Source: Ramlibacter paludis | GTDB lineage: Bacteria; Pseudomonadota; Gammaproteobacteria; Burkholderiales; Burkholderiaceae_C | Assembly (NCBI RefSeq): GCF_022012305.1 | Contig: NZ_JAKLTM010000005.1 | Coordinates: 372,001 to 436,000 of the forward strand | Length of the DNA: 64,000 bases | Direction of reading: 5' to 3' | Shown: positions 52,447-62,711 of the stretch, piece by piece | How the letters are laid out: each line of letters begins with the position of its first letter | Position numbering within the stretch: position 1 is the stretch's first letter | The notes under the pieces: generated by a model | The model's database searches: none | Seen by the model: only the letters and a program-made list of their open reading frames with translations | Told to the model about the DNA's origin: nothing | Translations under genes and position numbers: made by a program

Positions 52447-55400
52447 ATGATCCTCTCCGACTTCAGCATCCGCCGGCCGCTGGCCACGGTGGTGATCATC
52501 CTGTCGCTGATGGCGCTCGGCGTGCTGGCGCTGCAGAAACTGCGCGTCAACGAGATCCCCGACGTCGAACAGCCGGTGATGGCCATCAACATCGCCTACC
52601 CCGGCGCCTCGCCCGAGACCGTGGAGCGCGAGGTCATCAACCGCATCGAGCGCTCGCTGCAGGGCATCGCCGGCGTCTACGAGATCCGCTCCACCGCCAA
52701 GGAGAGCAACGCCCAGATCATCGTCATCTTCAACTTCAGCAAGAACATGATCGAGGCGGCCGACGAGATCCGCAACGCGATCTCCACCGTGCGCTACAAG
52801 CTGCCGGTCGAAATGCGCGAGCCGGAGATCCGCCGCCGCGACCCGGGTGCGCAGCCGATCATGGAGCTGGCGCTGTCCTCCACCGGCCAGAGCCATGCCG
52901 AGATCTCGCGGCTGGCGGAAGACGAACTGGCCGACAAGCTGCGCGGTGTCGACGGCGTGGCGGTGGTGAACGTGACAGGCTCGCTCAAGCGCGAACTGAG
53001 CGTGCTGCTGCACGCGGACCGCCTGCGCGAATACGGCATCTCGGTGGCCGAAGTGGTCGACGCGGTGCGCAGCCAGAACGCCAACGCGCCGGTGGGCCGG
53101 GTGGTCGGCCCGCTGCGCGACCAGAGCATCCGGCTCGTGGGACGCATCGAATCGCCGGCCGATTTCGGCCAGGTCATCGTGCGCCGCCGCGGCAGCGAGG
53201 TGGTGCGCCTGGGCCAGCTGGCCGAAACCATCGACGGCTTTGCCGACGTCGAAAGCGTGAGCCTGCGCAACGCGCACCCGAACGTCAGCCTGTCCGTCAC
53301 GCGTTCGCGCGAAGCCAGCACGGTGGCCGTCGCCCACGGCGTGCGCAAGCTGGTGGGCGAGATCAATGCCACGCTTCCCGCCGGCACCAAGCTGGACATC
53401 GTGCGTGACGGCGGCATCGACGCGCAGGACAACCTGAACAACGTGATCGAGGCGCTGGTGCTCGGCGCCGTGCTCACGGTGCTGGTCGTCTACGTGTTCC
53501 TCAACTCGTGGCGCTCCACGCTGATCACCGCCTTGAGCCTGCCCACTTCGGCGCTCACCGCCTTCATCGCCGTCTGGCTGTGCGGCTTCACGCTGAACTT
53601 CATGACGCTGCTCGGGATCTCGCTGGCCATCGGCGTGCTGATCGACGATGCGATCGTGGTGCGCGAAAACATCGTGCGCCACCTGGAAAACGGCGCCGAC
53701 CGCATCACCGCGGCCAGCCGCGGCACCGCGGAGATCGGCCTGGCGGTGGCGGCCACGACCTTCTCGATCGTCGCCATCTTCATTCCCGTGGCCTTCATGC
53801 CGGGCGTGGCCGGCGAGTGGTTCCGCCCCTTCGCGTTGACGGTCGCCACCTCGGTGCTGGTGAGCCTGTACATCTCCTTCACGCTGGACCCGATGATCTC
53901 GGCCTACTGGGGCGACCCGCCGGCGCATGAACGCAAGCCGCGCGGCCGCATCGGCCACGCGCTGGAGCGCTTCAACAACTGGTTCGACCACCAGTCCGAC
54001 CGCTACGGCAAGTTCATCGCCTTCGCCCTCCACCATCGCTGGTCGATGGCGGCGGTCGCGATCGGCAGCCTGGTGGTTTCCGTCGGCCTGTTCGCCAAGT
54101 TCGGCGGCTCCAGTTTCCTGCCGCAGCAGGACGTGGGCCAGATCGCCATCGACATCCGCACGCCGCCCAGCGCCAGCCTGGCCTACGCGCGCCTGAAGGT
54201 GGAGAAAGCCGCGGAGCTGGCGCGCACGCTGCCGGAAACCAAGTCGACAAACAGCCAGGTCTATGCCGGCGGCGGCCGCGTCTACGTCGACCTCGGCAAG
54301 CGCATGGAACGCAAGCGCAATGCCGCCGAAGTGGCGACCGAACTGCGCGGCAAGGTGGCGCGGCTGGTGGGCGCCGAGTTCGTCGTGTTCGACGACCTGA
54401 ACAACGGCACGCGCAAGCCGGTGCAGATCCAGTTCTACGGCCAGGACGCGCGCACGCTGCTGGGCGTGACCAACGCCTACATGGACAAGCTGCGCAGAGT
54501 GAAAGGCGCCGTCGACGTCGGCCTGTCGGAGCAGGCGCCGAAGGAGGAACTGAAGATCGAGCTGGATCGCGGCCTCGCCAACCAGCTGGGCATCACGGTC
54601 GCCGACGCGGCGCAGGCGCTGCGCGTGGCCTTCGCCGGCGTCGAGGTCGGCGACTGGGTCGACCCGATCGGGCAATCGCGCGACGTCGCCGTGCGGCTGC
54701 ACAAGGCGGACCGCGTCGACGCCGAGAACCTGGAGCGGCTTCCGGTGGCGGTCGGCACCAGCGGCACGGTCGTGCCCCTGAACCAGATCGCCCGCATCAG
54801 CATGGGCGAGGCGCCCGCGCAGATCCAGCACCTGACCGGCCGCCGCATGATCGCGGTGTCGGCCAACGTGCAGGACCGGCCGCAGGGCGACGTGATCGCC
54901 GACGCCGTCAAGCTGGCCAAGGAAATGAGCTTCCCGCCCGGCTACGGCGTGGAGCTGGGCGGCGCGGGCAAGGACCAGAAGGAAGTGTTCGGCGCGATGG
55001 CGACGGCGCTGGTGATGGGCGTGGGTCTCATGTACCTGATCCTGGTCGTGCAGTTCGGCTCGTTCACCGCGCCCCTGGCCGTGATGCTGTCGCTGCCCCT
55101 GAGCATGGTCGGCGTGGTGCTGGCCCTGCTGGTCACGCGCAGCACGCTCAACCTCATGAGCTTCATCGGCATCATCATGCTGATGGGGCTGGTGGCGAAG
55201 AACGCGATCCTGCTGCTGGATGCGGCGCGTTCGCGCGAGGAAGCCGGCATGGACCGCGAGGAGGCGCTGATGGCGGCCGGCCGCGCGCGGCTGCGCCCCA
55301 TCCTGATGACCACCTTCGCGCTGATCGCCGGCATGCTGCCGGTGGCCATCGGCATGGGCGACAGCGGCGAGTTCTACCGGCCGATGGCGATCGCCATCAT

Positions 55401-55542
55401 CGGCGGCATGGTGACGTCCACGCTGCTCACCTTGCTGGTGGTGCCGTCCTTCTACGACAGCATCGAGATCGGGCGCGAACGGCTGCTTGCCCGGTTCCGC
55501 CGGCGCCGGGCCGCGCCTACCCCGCTGCCTGCGTCGTCCTGA
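52447..55542 (+). CDS. RND efflux pump permease
   Basis: 1031 residues, normal for the AcrB/MdtB class. N-terminal FSIRRPLATVVIILSLMALGVLAL. The proton-relay Asp pair is in GVLIDDAIVVRENIVRHLE (about D400/D401). Twelve membrane helices and two large periplasmic loops fit the length. Exports hydrophobic compounds by proton exchange; substrates are unknown. Its last 26 bases overlap the convergent HxlR gene. Confidence 0.92.
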   Translation: MILSDFSIRRPLATVVIILSLMALGVLALQKLRVNEIPDVEQPVMAINIAYPGASPETVEREVINRIERSLQGIAGVYEIRSTAKESNAQIIVIFNFSKNMIEAADEIRNAISTVRYKLPVEMREPEIRRRDPGAQPIMELALSSTGQSHAEISRLAEDELADKLRGVDGVAVVNVTGSLKRELSVLLHADRLREYGISVAEVVDAVRSQNANAPVGRVVGPLRDQSIRLVGRIESPADFGQVIVRRRGSEVVRLGQLAETIDGFADVESVSLRNAHPNVSLSVTRSREASTVAVAHGVRKLVGEINATLPAGTKLDIVRDGGIDAQDNLNNVIEALVLGAVLTVLVVYVFLNSWRSTLITALSLPTSALTAFIAVWLCGFTLNFMTLLGISLAIGVLIDDAIVVRENIVRHLENGADRITAASRGTAEIGLAVAATTFSIVAIFIPVAFMPGVAGEWFRPFALTVATSVLVSLYISFTLDPMISAYWGDPPAHERKPRGRIGHALERFNNWFDHQSDRYGKFIAFALHHRWSMAAVAIGSLVVSVGLFAKFGGSSFLPQQDVGQIAIDIRTPPSASLAYARLKVEKAAELARTLPETKSTNSQVYAGGGRVYVDLGKRMERKRNAAEVATELRGKVARLVGAEFVVFDDLNNGTRKPVQIQFYGQDARTLLGVTNAYMDKLRRVKGAVDVGLSEQAPKEELKIELDRGLANQLGITVADAAQALRVAFAGVEVGDWVDPIGQSRDVAVRLHKADRVDAENLERLPVAVGTSGTVVPLNQIARISMGEAPAQIQHLTGRRMIAVSANVQDRPQGDVIADAVKLAKEMSFPPGYGVELGGAGKDQKEVFGAMATALVMGVGLMYLILVVQFGSFTAPLAVMLSLPLSMVGVVLALLVTRSTLNLMSFIGIIMLMGLVAKNAILLLDAARSREEAGMDREEALMAAGRARLRPILMTTFALIAGMLPVAIGMGDSGEFYRPMAIAIIGGMVTSTLLTLLVVPSFYDSIEIGRERLLARFRRRRAAPTPLPASS

Positions 55543-56239
55543 GTTCGGGCGCGACCGCGACCGGGCGCGCGCGCCGCGCCTGCGCGAAGGTGCCGACGCC
55601 GAGCCAGTTCCAGAGCCGGCCGGCCGCCTCCTGGGGACCCAGCACGCGCAGGTCGCCGGCCGCCATCGCCTGCTGCGGCGTGTCGTCGCCGGACCAGATC
55701 TCCGTCAGTGCGCGCAGCGTCGCGTCGAGCACCAGCGTGATCTCGCGGCCCGGGTCCTCGCGGCACAGGTCGGCCGTGCCGGCCTCCACCACCAGCCACC
55801 ACTTGCGCTCGTCCTTGTGGCCGTCGCGGAACAGGAATTGCACCACCACCGGCTGCGGCGGGAATTCGGCCAGGCGCAGCGAACGCCGCATGTCCCACAA
55901 CAGCAAGCCGGCGTCGAGCTCGCCCTCGCGCAGGCGGCTGCCGATCCAGCGGGCGCCCCATTGGCCCAGCCCCATGATGAGCGGGCGCAGCTCCTCGCCG
56001 GCCGCGGTCAGGTGGTATTCCCAGACCTTGCCCACCGCATGGCGCTCCACCACGCCGCATTCCTCGAGCTGGCGCAAGCGCTGCGCCAGCAGGCTGGTGG
56101 ACATGCGCGGCACCCCGCGGTGCAGGTCGTTGAAGCGGTGGCTGCCGATCAGCAGCTCGCGGATGACGAGGGGCGTCCAGCGCTCGCACAGCACCTCGGC
56201 GCCCCGGGCCACGGTGCAGAACTGGCCATAGCCTTGCAT
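55517..56239 (-). CDS. HxlR-family regulator with extra C-terminal domain
   Basis: 240 residues. The HxlR winged helix (about 1-105) has the Cys in YGQFCTVARGAEVLCERWTPLVIRELL and MSTSLLAQRLRQLEECGVV. The second half (about 115-225) is an added domain not seen in minimal HxlR proteins and resembles sterol-carrier-like ligand domains. Divergent from the FAD oxidoreductase (107-base gap), its probable target. Ends inside the RND pump gene on the other strand. Confidence 0.85.
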   Translation of the reverse strand: MQGYGQFCTVARGAEVLCERWTPLVIRELLIGSHRFNDLHRGVPRMSTSLLAQRLRQLEECGVVERHAVGKVWEYHLTAAGEELRPLIMGLGQWGARWIGSRLREGELDAGLLLWDMRRSLRLAEFPPQPVVVQFLFRDGHKDERKWWLVVEAGTADLCREDPGREITLVLDATLRALTEIWSGDDTPQQAMAAGDLRVLGPQEAAGRLWNWLGVGTFAQARRARPVAVAPELRTTQAAG

Positions 56240-56346
56240 GGGTCAGCCTCCTTGGGGGGACGAACGCTTCTGATTCTGGACTAGTCCTGGCCGGGCGTCA
56301 CCCGCATGCTTCAGGCCTGCCTTTCTTCTCACGCCAGGAGCAACCC

Positions 56347-57765
56347 ATGCCGATCGAACTCACCCGCCTCAATGGCCAAGCCGCCCCGCTCGAGGACGCA
56401 GCGCTGCAGGCTTTCCGCGGCGCCTTCAAGGGCGCCGTGCTGACTGCCGCCGACCCCGCCTACGAAGAGGTGCGCAAGCTCTGGAATGCGATGGTCGACC
56501 GCCGTCCCGGCCTCATCGCCCGCTGCACCGGGACCGCCGACGTGGTGCAGGCCGTGCGCTTCGCGCGCCAGCACCAGCTGTTGCTGACGGTGCGCGGCGG
56601 CGGCCACAACATCGCCGGGCTGGCGGTGGCGGACGGCGCGCTGATGGTCGACATGTCGCTGCTGCGCGGGGTGTGGGTCGATCCCGCCGCCGGCACGGCC
56701 CGTGCCCAGGCGGGCTGCACGCTGGCCGACGTCGACCGCGAGACGCAGCTGCATGGCTTGGCCGCCGTGCTCGGCTTCGTTTCCGCCACCGGCATCGCCG
56801 GCCTCACCGTAGGCGGCGGCTTCGGCTACCTGAGCCGCCGCTTCGGCTGGACCTGCGACACCTTGCAGTCCATGGAGGTGGTGACGGCCGAGGGCCAGGT
56901 CGTGCGGGCCTCGGCGCAGGAGAATGCCGACCTGTTCTGGGCCCTGCGCGGAGGCAGCGGCAACTTCGGCATCGTCACCTCGTTCGAGTACCGGCTGTTC
57001 CCGGTCGGGCCCGAGATCCTCGGCGGCGCCGTTGCCTGGCGCGGCGCGGACACGGCGCAGGTGCTGGAGGCCTGGCGCGAGTTCAGCGCTTCCGCGCCGC
57101 GCGAGCTCACCACGGTGGCGGTGCTGCGCATCGCGCCGCCCGCGCCCTGGCTGCCCAAGGAGATCCATGGCCAGCCCATCGTGGCCATCTTCGCCTGCTA
57201 CAGCGGCAAGCCGGAAGAAGGCGAGGCGCTGCTGGCGCCGCTGCGCAAGCTGGGCCAGCCGGTGGCCGACATCATCACCCGCCGGCCCTACACGCAGATG
57301 CAGTCGCTGCTGGACGCCACGCAGCCGAAGGGCCGGCGCTATTACTGGAAGTCGCACTACCTGCCGGCCGTGACGCGCCAGGCCGCGGAACTGGCCGCCA
57401 CCCATGCGGCGCAGCTGCCTTCGCCCTTCTCGGCGATCCTGCTGTTCCAGATCGGCGGTGCCCTCAACGAGCTGCCGGCCGGCCACTCGCCGGTGGGCAA
57501 CCGCGATGCGGCCTATGTGCTGAACATCGCGGCCTCCTGGGAACACGCGCAGGACGATGCGGCCAACGTGGCCTGGGCGCGCACCGCCTTCCGGGCGATG
57601 CAGCCCTGCTCCACCGGCGGTACCTACATCAACTTCCTCACCGAGGAAGAGGGCGCCGACCGCATCGCGGCGGCCTATGGCCGCGCCAACCTGTCCAAGC
57701 TCACCGAGTTGAAGCAAAAGTGGGATCCGGACAACCTGCTGCGCCACAACAAGCCGGTGGCTTGA
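56347..57765 (+). CDS. Berberine-bridge-type FAD oxidoreductase
   Basis: 472 residues. The FAD-binding PCMH domain includes LTVRGGGHNIAGLAVADGALMVDMS, where the His can carry FAD covalently. The Cys that makes a second flavin bond in many relatives is missing (ATGIAGLTVGGGFGYL). The C-terminal BBE motif is TYINFLTEEE...NLSKLTELKQKWDPDNLLRHN. No signal peptide. Probably oxidises a small alcohol, sugar or aromatic substrate. Likely under HxlR control. Confidence 0.87.
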   Translation: MPIELTRLNGQAAPLEDAALQAFRGAFKGAVLTAADPAYEEVRKLWNAMVDRRPGLIARCTGTADVVQAVRFARQHQLLLTVRGGGHNIAGLAVADGALMVDMSLLRGVWVDPAAGTARAQAGCTLADVDRETQLHGLAAVLGFVSATGIAGLTVGGGFGYLSRRFGWTCDTLQSMEVVTAEGQVVRASAQENADLFWALRGGSGNFGIVTSFEYRLFPVGPEILGGAVAWRGADTAQVLEAWREFSASAPRELTTVAVLRIAPPAPWLPKEIHGQPIVAIFACYSGKPEEGEALLAPLRKLGQPVADIITRRPYTQMQSLLDATQPKGRRYYWKSHYLPAVTRQAAELAATHAAQLPSPFSAILLFQIGGALNELPAGHSPVGNRDAAYVLNIAASWEHAQDDAANVAWARTAFRAMQPCSTGGTYINFLTEEEGADRIAAAYGRANLSKLTELKQKWDPDNLLRHNKPVA

Positions 57766-57823
57766 CCCTCCAGCAGGATGCGCGGGTTTTTGGCACACTC
57801 CGGGTCCCAACACGAGGACCCCC

Positions 57824-58531
57824 ATGCCCGCGCTCTCTGGCTTCCCCATCACCAAGAAATGGCCGGCGCAGCACCCGGACCGCATCCAGCTTTACTCGCT
57901 GCCCACGCCCAACGGCGTGAAGGTGTCGATCGCGCTGGAGGAAACGGGGCTGCCGTATGAAGTGCACCGCGTCGGCTTCGAGAACAACGACCAGATGACG
58001 CCGGAGTTCCTGTCGCTGAATCCGAACAACAAGATCCCCGCGATCCTCGACCCGAACGGCCCGGGCGGCAAGCCGCTGGCCTTGTTCGAGTCGGGTGCGA
58101 TCCTGGTCTACCTGGCCGCGAAGTCGGGCCAGCTGATGCCCAAGGACGAGGCGGCGAAGTACGAGTGCCTGCAGTGGGTGATGTTCCAGATGGGCGGCAT
58201 CGGGCCGATGTTCGGCCAGCTCGGCTTCTTCCACAAGTTCGCCGGCAAGGACTACGAGGACAAGCGTCCGCGCGACCGCTACGTCGCCGAATCGAAACGC
58301 CTGCTCGCGGTGCTGGACAAGCACCTGCAGGGCAAGCAGTGGATGATGGGCAAGGAGTACAGCGTCGCGGATATCGCGATCTTCCCGTGGGTGCGCAACC
58401 TGGTGGGCTTCTACGGCGCTGGCGAGCTCGTCGAGTTCGCGCAGTTCCACGAAGTGAAGCGCGTGCTCGACGCCTTCGCCGCACGGCCGGCGGTTGCGCG
58501 CGGGCTGGACATCCCGCCGCGCAACGCCTGA
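57824..58531 (+). CDS. Glutathione S-transferase, YfcG/YghU-like
   Basis: 235 residues. The thioredoxin-fold N-domain starts IQLYSLPTPNGVKVSIALEETGLPYEVH, with NPNNKIPAI (cis-Pro) and ALFESGAILVYLA binding glutathione. The C-terminal helical domain contains KYECLQWVMFQMGGIGPMFGQ. The TPNG site is typical of YfcG/YghU disulfide-bond oxidoreductases rather than classic transferases. Stops three bases before the convergent oxidoreductase gene. Confidence 0.88.
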   Translation: MPALSGFPITKKWPAQHPDRIQLYSLPTPNGVKVSIALEETGLPYEVHRVGFENNDQMTPEFLSLNPNNKIPAILDPNGPGGKPLALFESGAILVYLAAKSGQLMPKDEAAKYECLQWVMFQMGGIGPMFGQLGFFHKFAGKDYEDKRPRDRYVAESKRLLAVLDKHLQGKQWMMGKEYSVADIAIFPWVRNLVGFYGAGELVEFAQFHEVKRVLDAFAARPAVARGLDIPPRNA

Positions 58532-58534
58532 GCC

Positions 58535-61500
58535 TCAGGCCGCCGTCGTCACGCGGATCCCGCGCAGCTGCCCCGCCTGCGGCTTGCCCTCGGGCCGCGG
58601 ATACTTCGCCGGATCGAAGCGGTGCAGCAGCTCCGCTTCGCGCACCCGGGCCAGCGCCACGTTGGCGAGCTTCACGTGGCCGTATCCGCGCATGGTCAGC
58701 GGCAGGGCGGCAATCTCGATGGCCGCCTTCAGGCGCTCGGGCGAAAGCGCGGGCAGCAGCGCGTCCACGCGCCGCAGGTAGTCCTCGACCAGCGCCCGCT
58801 CCATCCGCCGCTCCTCGGTGCGGCCGAAGATGTCGAAGGCCGTGCCGCGCAGCCGTTTGCCGTGGGCCAGTACTTTCAGCGCCGGCATCATCCACGACCC
58901 GAGCCGCACCTTGCGCGGCGCCTGCCCGTCGCGCGATTTGCTGATCACCGGCGGCGCCATGTAGAACTCCAGCTGCACGTCGCCTTCGAACTGCTGCGCC
59001 AGCGACTTGCGGAAGGCGCCGTCGGTGTACAGGCGCGCGACTTCGTATTCGTCCTTGTACGCCATCAGCTTGAGCAAGGCCTGAGCGAAGGTGCGCGTGA
59101 GAGGCATGGAAGCATCGGCGCCGACGGCCGCCTCGCGGCTGCGCACGGCTTCCACCGCGCTCGTGAAGCGGCGCGCATAGGCGGCGTCCTGGTAGGCGGT
59201 GAGGTGGTCCACCGCGCGTGCCAGCAGCGCCGGCAGGGGTTCGACCTCGGGCGGCGCCTCGGGCGTCCCGCGCAGCAGCCAGGCCAGGCTCTCCGCATCG
59301 GCGGCAGCGAGGCGACCGAGCGAGAACGCCAGCTTGTTGCTGTCCACCACCACGTTGTTCAGCTCGATCGCGCGCAGCAGCGCCTCCAGGCTGACCGGCA
59401 CGAGCCCGCGCTGCCAGGCAAAGCCCAGCGCGACGATGTTGGAGAAGATCGTGTCGCCGAGGAAGCTCTCGGCGAGCTTCTGCGCATCGAGCGTCTCCAG
59501 GCGATCGGCGCCGGCGGCGAAGCGCAGCTTCTCCAGCAGCTGCGGCACCTTCAGGCTCGCATCCGGGTTGCGCAGGCTCTCGGCCACCGGCACTTCGTGC
59601 GTGTTGGCCAGGATGCGCGTGCGGCCGTGGCGCACCGTCACCAGCGCTTCCGGCGAAGCGCCGACCACGAGGTCGCAGGCGAGGATCGCATCGGCCTGCT
59701 GGGTGTCGATGCGCACCTGGTTCAGGCGCGAGGGAATGTCCGCCACGCGCACGAAGCTGAGCACCGAGCCGCCCTTCTGCGCGAAGCCCATGAAGTCCAG
59801 CACGCTGGCGCTCTTGCCTTCCAGGTGCGCGGCCATCGCGATCAGGGCGCCGACGGTCACCACGCCGGTACCGCCGACGCCGGTGACCAGCAGGTCGTAA
59901 GGCGCATTCCACACGTGCGCGCCGGGGCGCGGCAGGCAATCCACGCGCTGCATGAAATCATCGGCGCCGCCGGCCAGCGCACCCGTGCCCTTGCGCACCT
60001 TGCCGCCCACCACGCCGACGAAGCTGGGGCAGAAGCCCTTGGCGCAGGAGTAGTCCTTGTTGCAGCTGCTCTGGTCGATCTTGCGCTTGCGGCCCAGCGG
60101 CGTTTCCAGCGGCTGCACCGCCACGCAGTTGCTTTGCACGGTGCAGTCGCCGCAACCTTCGCAGACGCGGTCGTTGATGAACAGGCGGCGCGCCGGCTCG
60201 ACCAGCTCGCCCTTCTTGCGCCGGCGGCGCTTTTCCGCGGCGCAGGTCTGTTCGTAGATCAGCACGGTGACGCCCGGTAGTTCGCGCAGGCGGCGCTGCA
60301 CCGCATCGAGCTGGTCGCGGTCGTGGAATTCGGTGCCGGCGGGGAAGCGGTTGCGGAGGCCGTCGTATTTCCTGATGTCGTCCGACAGCACGACCACTTG
60401 CTTCACGCCCTCGGCTTCCACCTGGCGCGCGATGCCGTCGACCGTGATGATGCCGTCGACCGGCTGGCCGCCGGTCATGGCGACGGCGTCGTTGAACAGG
60501 ATCTTGTAGGTGAGCGTGGCCTTGGCCGCCACGGCCTGGCGGATCGCCAGGTAGCCCGAGTGGTAGTAGGTGCCGTCGCCCAGGTTCTGGAACACGTGCG
60601 GCACCTTGGTGAACATGGCGTGCGACACCCAGTCGACGCCTTCGCCGCCCATCTGGATCAGGCCCTCGGTGCCCCGGTCCATCCAGCTGGCCATGAAGTG
60701 GCAGCCGATGCCGGCCTGCGCATGCGAGCCTTCGGGTACCTTGGTGCTGGTGTTGTGCGGGCAGCCGGCGCAGAAGTAGGGCAGGCGCTTGACGCTGTCG
60801 GAAGCGTTGGACAGCAGCTCGGGCGGCGTGAAGTCACGCACCAGGTGGCGCCGGTCGAGGTCCGCGAAGTGGCCGTGCAGCCAGTTGGCCACGATGGCGA
60901 TCAGGCGCGAAGGCCGCAGTTCGCCGAGCTCGGACACCAGCGGCTGCTCCTGCGCATCGCGCTTGCCGACGATCACGGGGCGCTCCGCCGCGTTGTAGAA
61001 CATCGCGCGCAGCTGGTCCTCCACCACCGGGCCCTTTTCCTCGATGACGAGCACTTCCTTCAGCCCGCGCGCGAACTCGCGCATGCGCGTCGGCTCGATC
61101 GGATAGGTGAGGCCCAGCTTGTGGATGCGCACGCCGTGCTGCGCCAGCGTCTCCTCCGAAATCTCCAGCCGGCGCAGCACTTCCATGAAGTCGTAGTGCG
61201 CCTTGCCGGCGGTGACGATGCCCACCGTGGCCTGCGGGCTGCGCACGATGTCGCGGTCGATGCTGTTGATGCGGGCAAAGGCGCGCACCGCCTCCAGCTT
61301 GGCGTGCAGGCGCTGCTCGATGGTGAGCGAGGGCAGGTCGGGCCAGCGGTAGTGCAGGCCGCCCGCCGGTGCGGCGTAGCCGGTGAGCTGGCGCACGGTA
61401 TCGGCATCCTGCCAGGTCGCGACGCGTGCGTTCACCAGGTCCAGGTCCACCGTCGATGCGCTCTCCACCACTTCCGACAGGGCCGTGAAGCCGACCCAGT

Positions 61501-62098
61501 TGCCGGAGAAGCGCGAGAGCGCCCAGCCGTACAGGCCGAACTCCAGGTATTCGGCGACGCTGCCCGGCGACACGATGGGCGCGTGCATGCTCTGGAAGAT
61601 CTGGTCGCTCTGGTGCGGCATCGACGAGGACACGCAGCCGTGGTCGTCGCCCGCCACCATCAGCACGCCGCCGTGCGGCGAGGCCCCGTAGGCATTGCCG
61701 TGCTTGAGCGCGTCGCCGGCGCGGTCCACGCCCGGGCCCTTGCCGTACCACATGGCAAACACGCCTTCGCAAGTGCGCTCCGGGTCGGCCTCGACGCGCT
61801 GCGTGCCCAGCACCGCGGTCGCGCCCAGTTCCTCGTTGATGGCCGGCAGGAAACGGATGCCGCTCTCCTCCAGCTTCTTGCCCGCCTTCCACACCTGCTG
61901 GTCCACCATGCCCAGCGGCGAGCCGCGGTAGCCGCTGATGAAGCCGCGGGTGCCCAGGCCCGCGGCGGCGTCGCGCTGGCGCTGCATCAGCAGCAGCCGC
62001 ACCAGGGCCTGCGTGCCGGTGAGGAAGACGGCGCCTTGCGGGGCCCACAGGTTGTCCTGCAGGCGGTAGCCCGGGCGCTTCAGGGTGGTCGTGTCCAT
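58535..62098 (-). CDS. Fused indolepyruvate:ferredoxin oxidoreductase
   Basis: 1187 residues, a single-chain form of the alpha, beta and gamma functions. The order is: N-terminal pyrimidine and transketolase-like domains (about 1-440), a TPP-binding domain (YFCAGCPHNTSTKVPEGS, then FQNLGDGTYYHSGY near 507), Cys-rich iron-sulfur sites (VCEGCGDCTVQSNC at about 646, then CNKDYSCAKGFCP), and the gamma domain (VTGVGGTGVVTVGALIAMAAH). It oxidatively decarboxylates aryl 2-oxoacids to acyl-CoA. Divergent from an Lrp/AsnC regulator. Confidence 0.93.
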   Translation of the reverse strand: MDTTTLKRPGYRLQDNLWAPQGAVFLTGTQALVRLLLMQRQRDAAAGLGTRGFISGYRGSPLGMVDQQVWKAGKKLEESGIRFLPAINEELGATAVLGTQRVEADPERTCEGVFAMWYGKGPGVDRAGDALKHGNAYGASPHGGVLMVAGDDHGCVSSSMPHQSDQIFQSMHAPIVSPGSVAEYLEFGLYGWALSRFSGNWVGFTALSEVVESASTVDLDLVNARVATWQDADTVRQLTGYAAPAGGLHYRWPDLPSLTIEQRLHAKLEAVRAFARINSIDRDIVRSPQATVGIVTAGKAHYDFMEVLRRLEISEETLAQHGVRIHKLGLTYPIEPTRMREFARGLKEVLVIEEKGPVVEDQLRAMFYNAAERPVIVGKRDAQEQPLVSELGELRPSRLIAIVANWLHGHFADLDRRHLVRDFTPPELLSNASDSVKRLPYFCAGCPHNTSTKVPEGSHAQAGIGCHFMASWMDRGTEGLIQMGGEGVDWVSHAMFTKVPHVFQNLGDGTYYHSGYLAIRQAVAAKATLTYKILFNDAVAMTGGQPVDGIITVDGIARQVEAEGVKQVVVLSDDIRKYDGLRNRFPAGTEFHDRDQLDAVQRRLRELPGVTVLIYEQTCAAEKRRRRKKGELVEPARRLFINDRVCEGCGDCTVQSNCVAVQPLETPLGRKRKIDQSSCNKDYSCAKGFCPSFVGVVGGKVRKGTGALAGGADDFMQRVDCLPRPGAHVWNAPYDLLVTGVGGTGVVTVGALIAMAAHLEGKSASVLDFMGFAQKGGSVLSFVRVADIPSRLNQVRIDTQQADAILACDLVVGASPEALVTVRHGRTRILANTHEVPVAESLRNPDASLKVPQLLEKLRFAAGADRLETLDAQKLAESFLGDTIFSNIVALGFAWQRGLVPVSLEALLRAIELNNVVVDSNKLAFSLGRLAAADAESLAWLLRGTPEAPPEVEPLPALLARAVDHLTAYQDAAYARRFTSAVEAVRSREAAVGADASMPLTRTFAQALLKLMAYKDEYEVARLYTDGAFRKSLAQQFEGDVQLEFYMAPPVISKSRDGQAPRKVRLGSWMMPALKVLAHGKRLRGTAFDIFGRTEERRMERALVEDYLRRVDALLPALSPERLKAAIEIAALPLTMRGYGHVKLANVALARVREAELLHRFDPAKYPRPEGKPQAGQLRGIRVTTAA

Positions 62099-62198
62099 CC
62101 GGGAAGCTTAAGCAGCCGGGCTGGAAAAAGGCTTCTTTTCTTTCCGGCGGCAGTCCGGTGGTGGAGAATGCCATTCTCGAAAGCGCCTGGGAAAGAGA

Positions 62199-62711
62199 AT
62201 GAACGGACTCGACCGCCACGACATCGCCCTGCTGGCCGAACTGCAGCGCGACTCGCGCCAGACCGTGCAGCAGCTGGCCGACGCCGCCGGCCTGAGCAGC
62301 ACGCCTTGCTGGAAGCGGGTGAAGGAGATGGAAGCCACCGGCATCATCCGTGGCTACACGGCGCTGGTGGACCGCGAGCTGGTCGGCCTGTCGCTCGCCG
62401 TGCTGGCCGAGGTGAACCTCACCCGCCACAACGAGGACGACGTGCGCAAGTTCGAACGCGCGGTGGCCGATTGCCCGCAGATCGTCAGCTGCTACGCCAC
62501 CACCGGCCAGGCCGACTACGTCATCAAGGTGCTCGTTCCGGACATCAAGAGCTACGAAAGCTTCCTGCACGAGACGGCTTTCAAGCTGCCCGGCGTGACG
62601 CGCGTGCGCTCGAGCGTGGTGCTGAAAGAGGTGAAAGCCGAGACTCGCCTGCCGCTCGCGCCCGCCGTGGCGGCCAAGACGGCCAAGGCGGCCAAGCGGG
62701 CGCGCGCCTAG
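62199..62711 (+). CDS. Lrp/AsnC-family transcriptional regulator
   Basis: 170 residues. An N-terminal HTH (about 1-60, LDRHDIALLAELQRDSRQTVQQLADAAGLSSTPCWKRVKEME) and a RAM ligand domain (about 65-145, VSCYATTGQADYVIKVLVPD). The tail is Ala/Lys-rich. Divergent from the indolepyruvate oxidoreductase across 100 bases, it probably senses an amino acid and controls that gene. Its stop shares a base with the next start (TAGTG). Confidence 0.9.
   Translation: MNGLDRHDIALLAELQRDSRQTVQQLADAAGLSSTPCWKRVKEMEATGIIRGYTALVDRELVGLSLAVLAEVNLTRHNEDDVRKFERAVADCPQIVSCYATTGQADYVIKVLVPDIKSYESFLHETAFKLPGVTRVRSSVVLKEVKAETRLPLAPAVAAKTAKAAKRARA

Noticed and set aside
60323..62710. Plus-strand open frame running through the indolepyruvate oxidoreductase and Lrp/AsnC genes into the EamA gene
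   Set aside because: Only the part from 62711 encodes a recognisable protein; the rest is antisense or out-of-frame sequence to genes with clear motifs.
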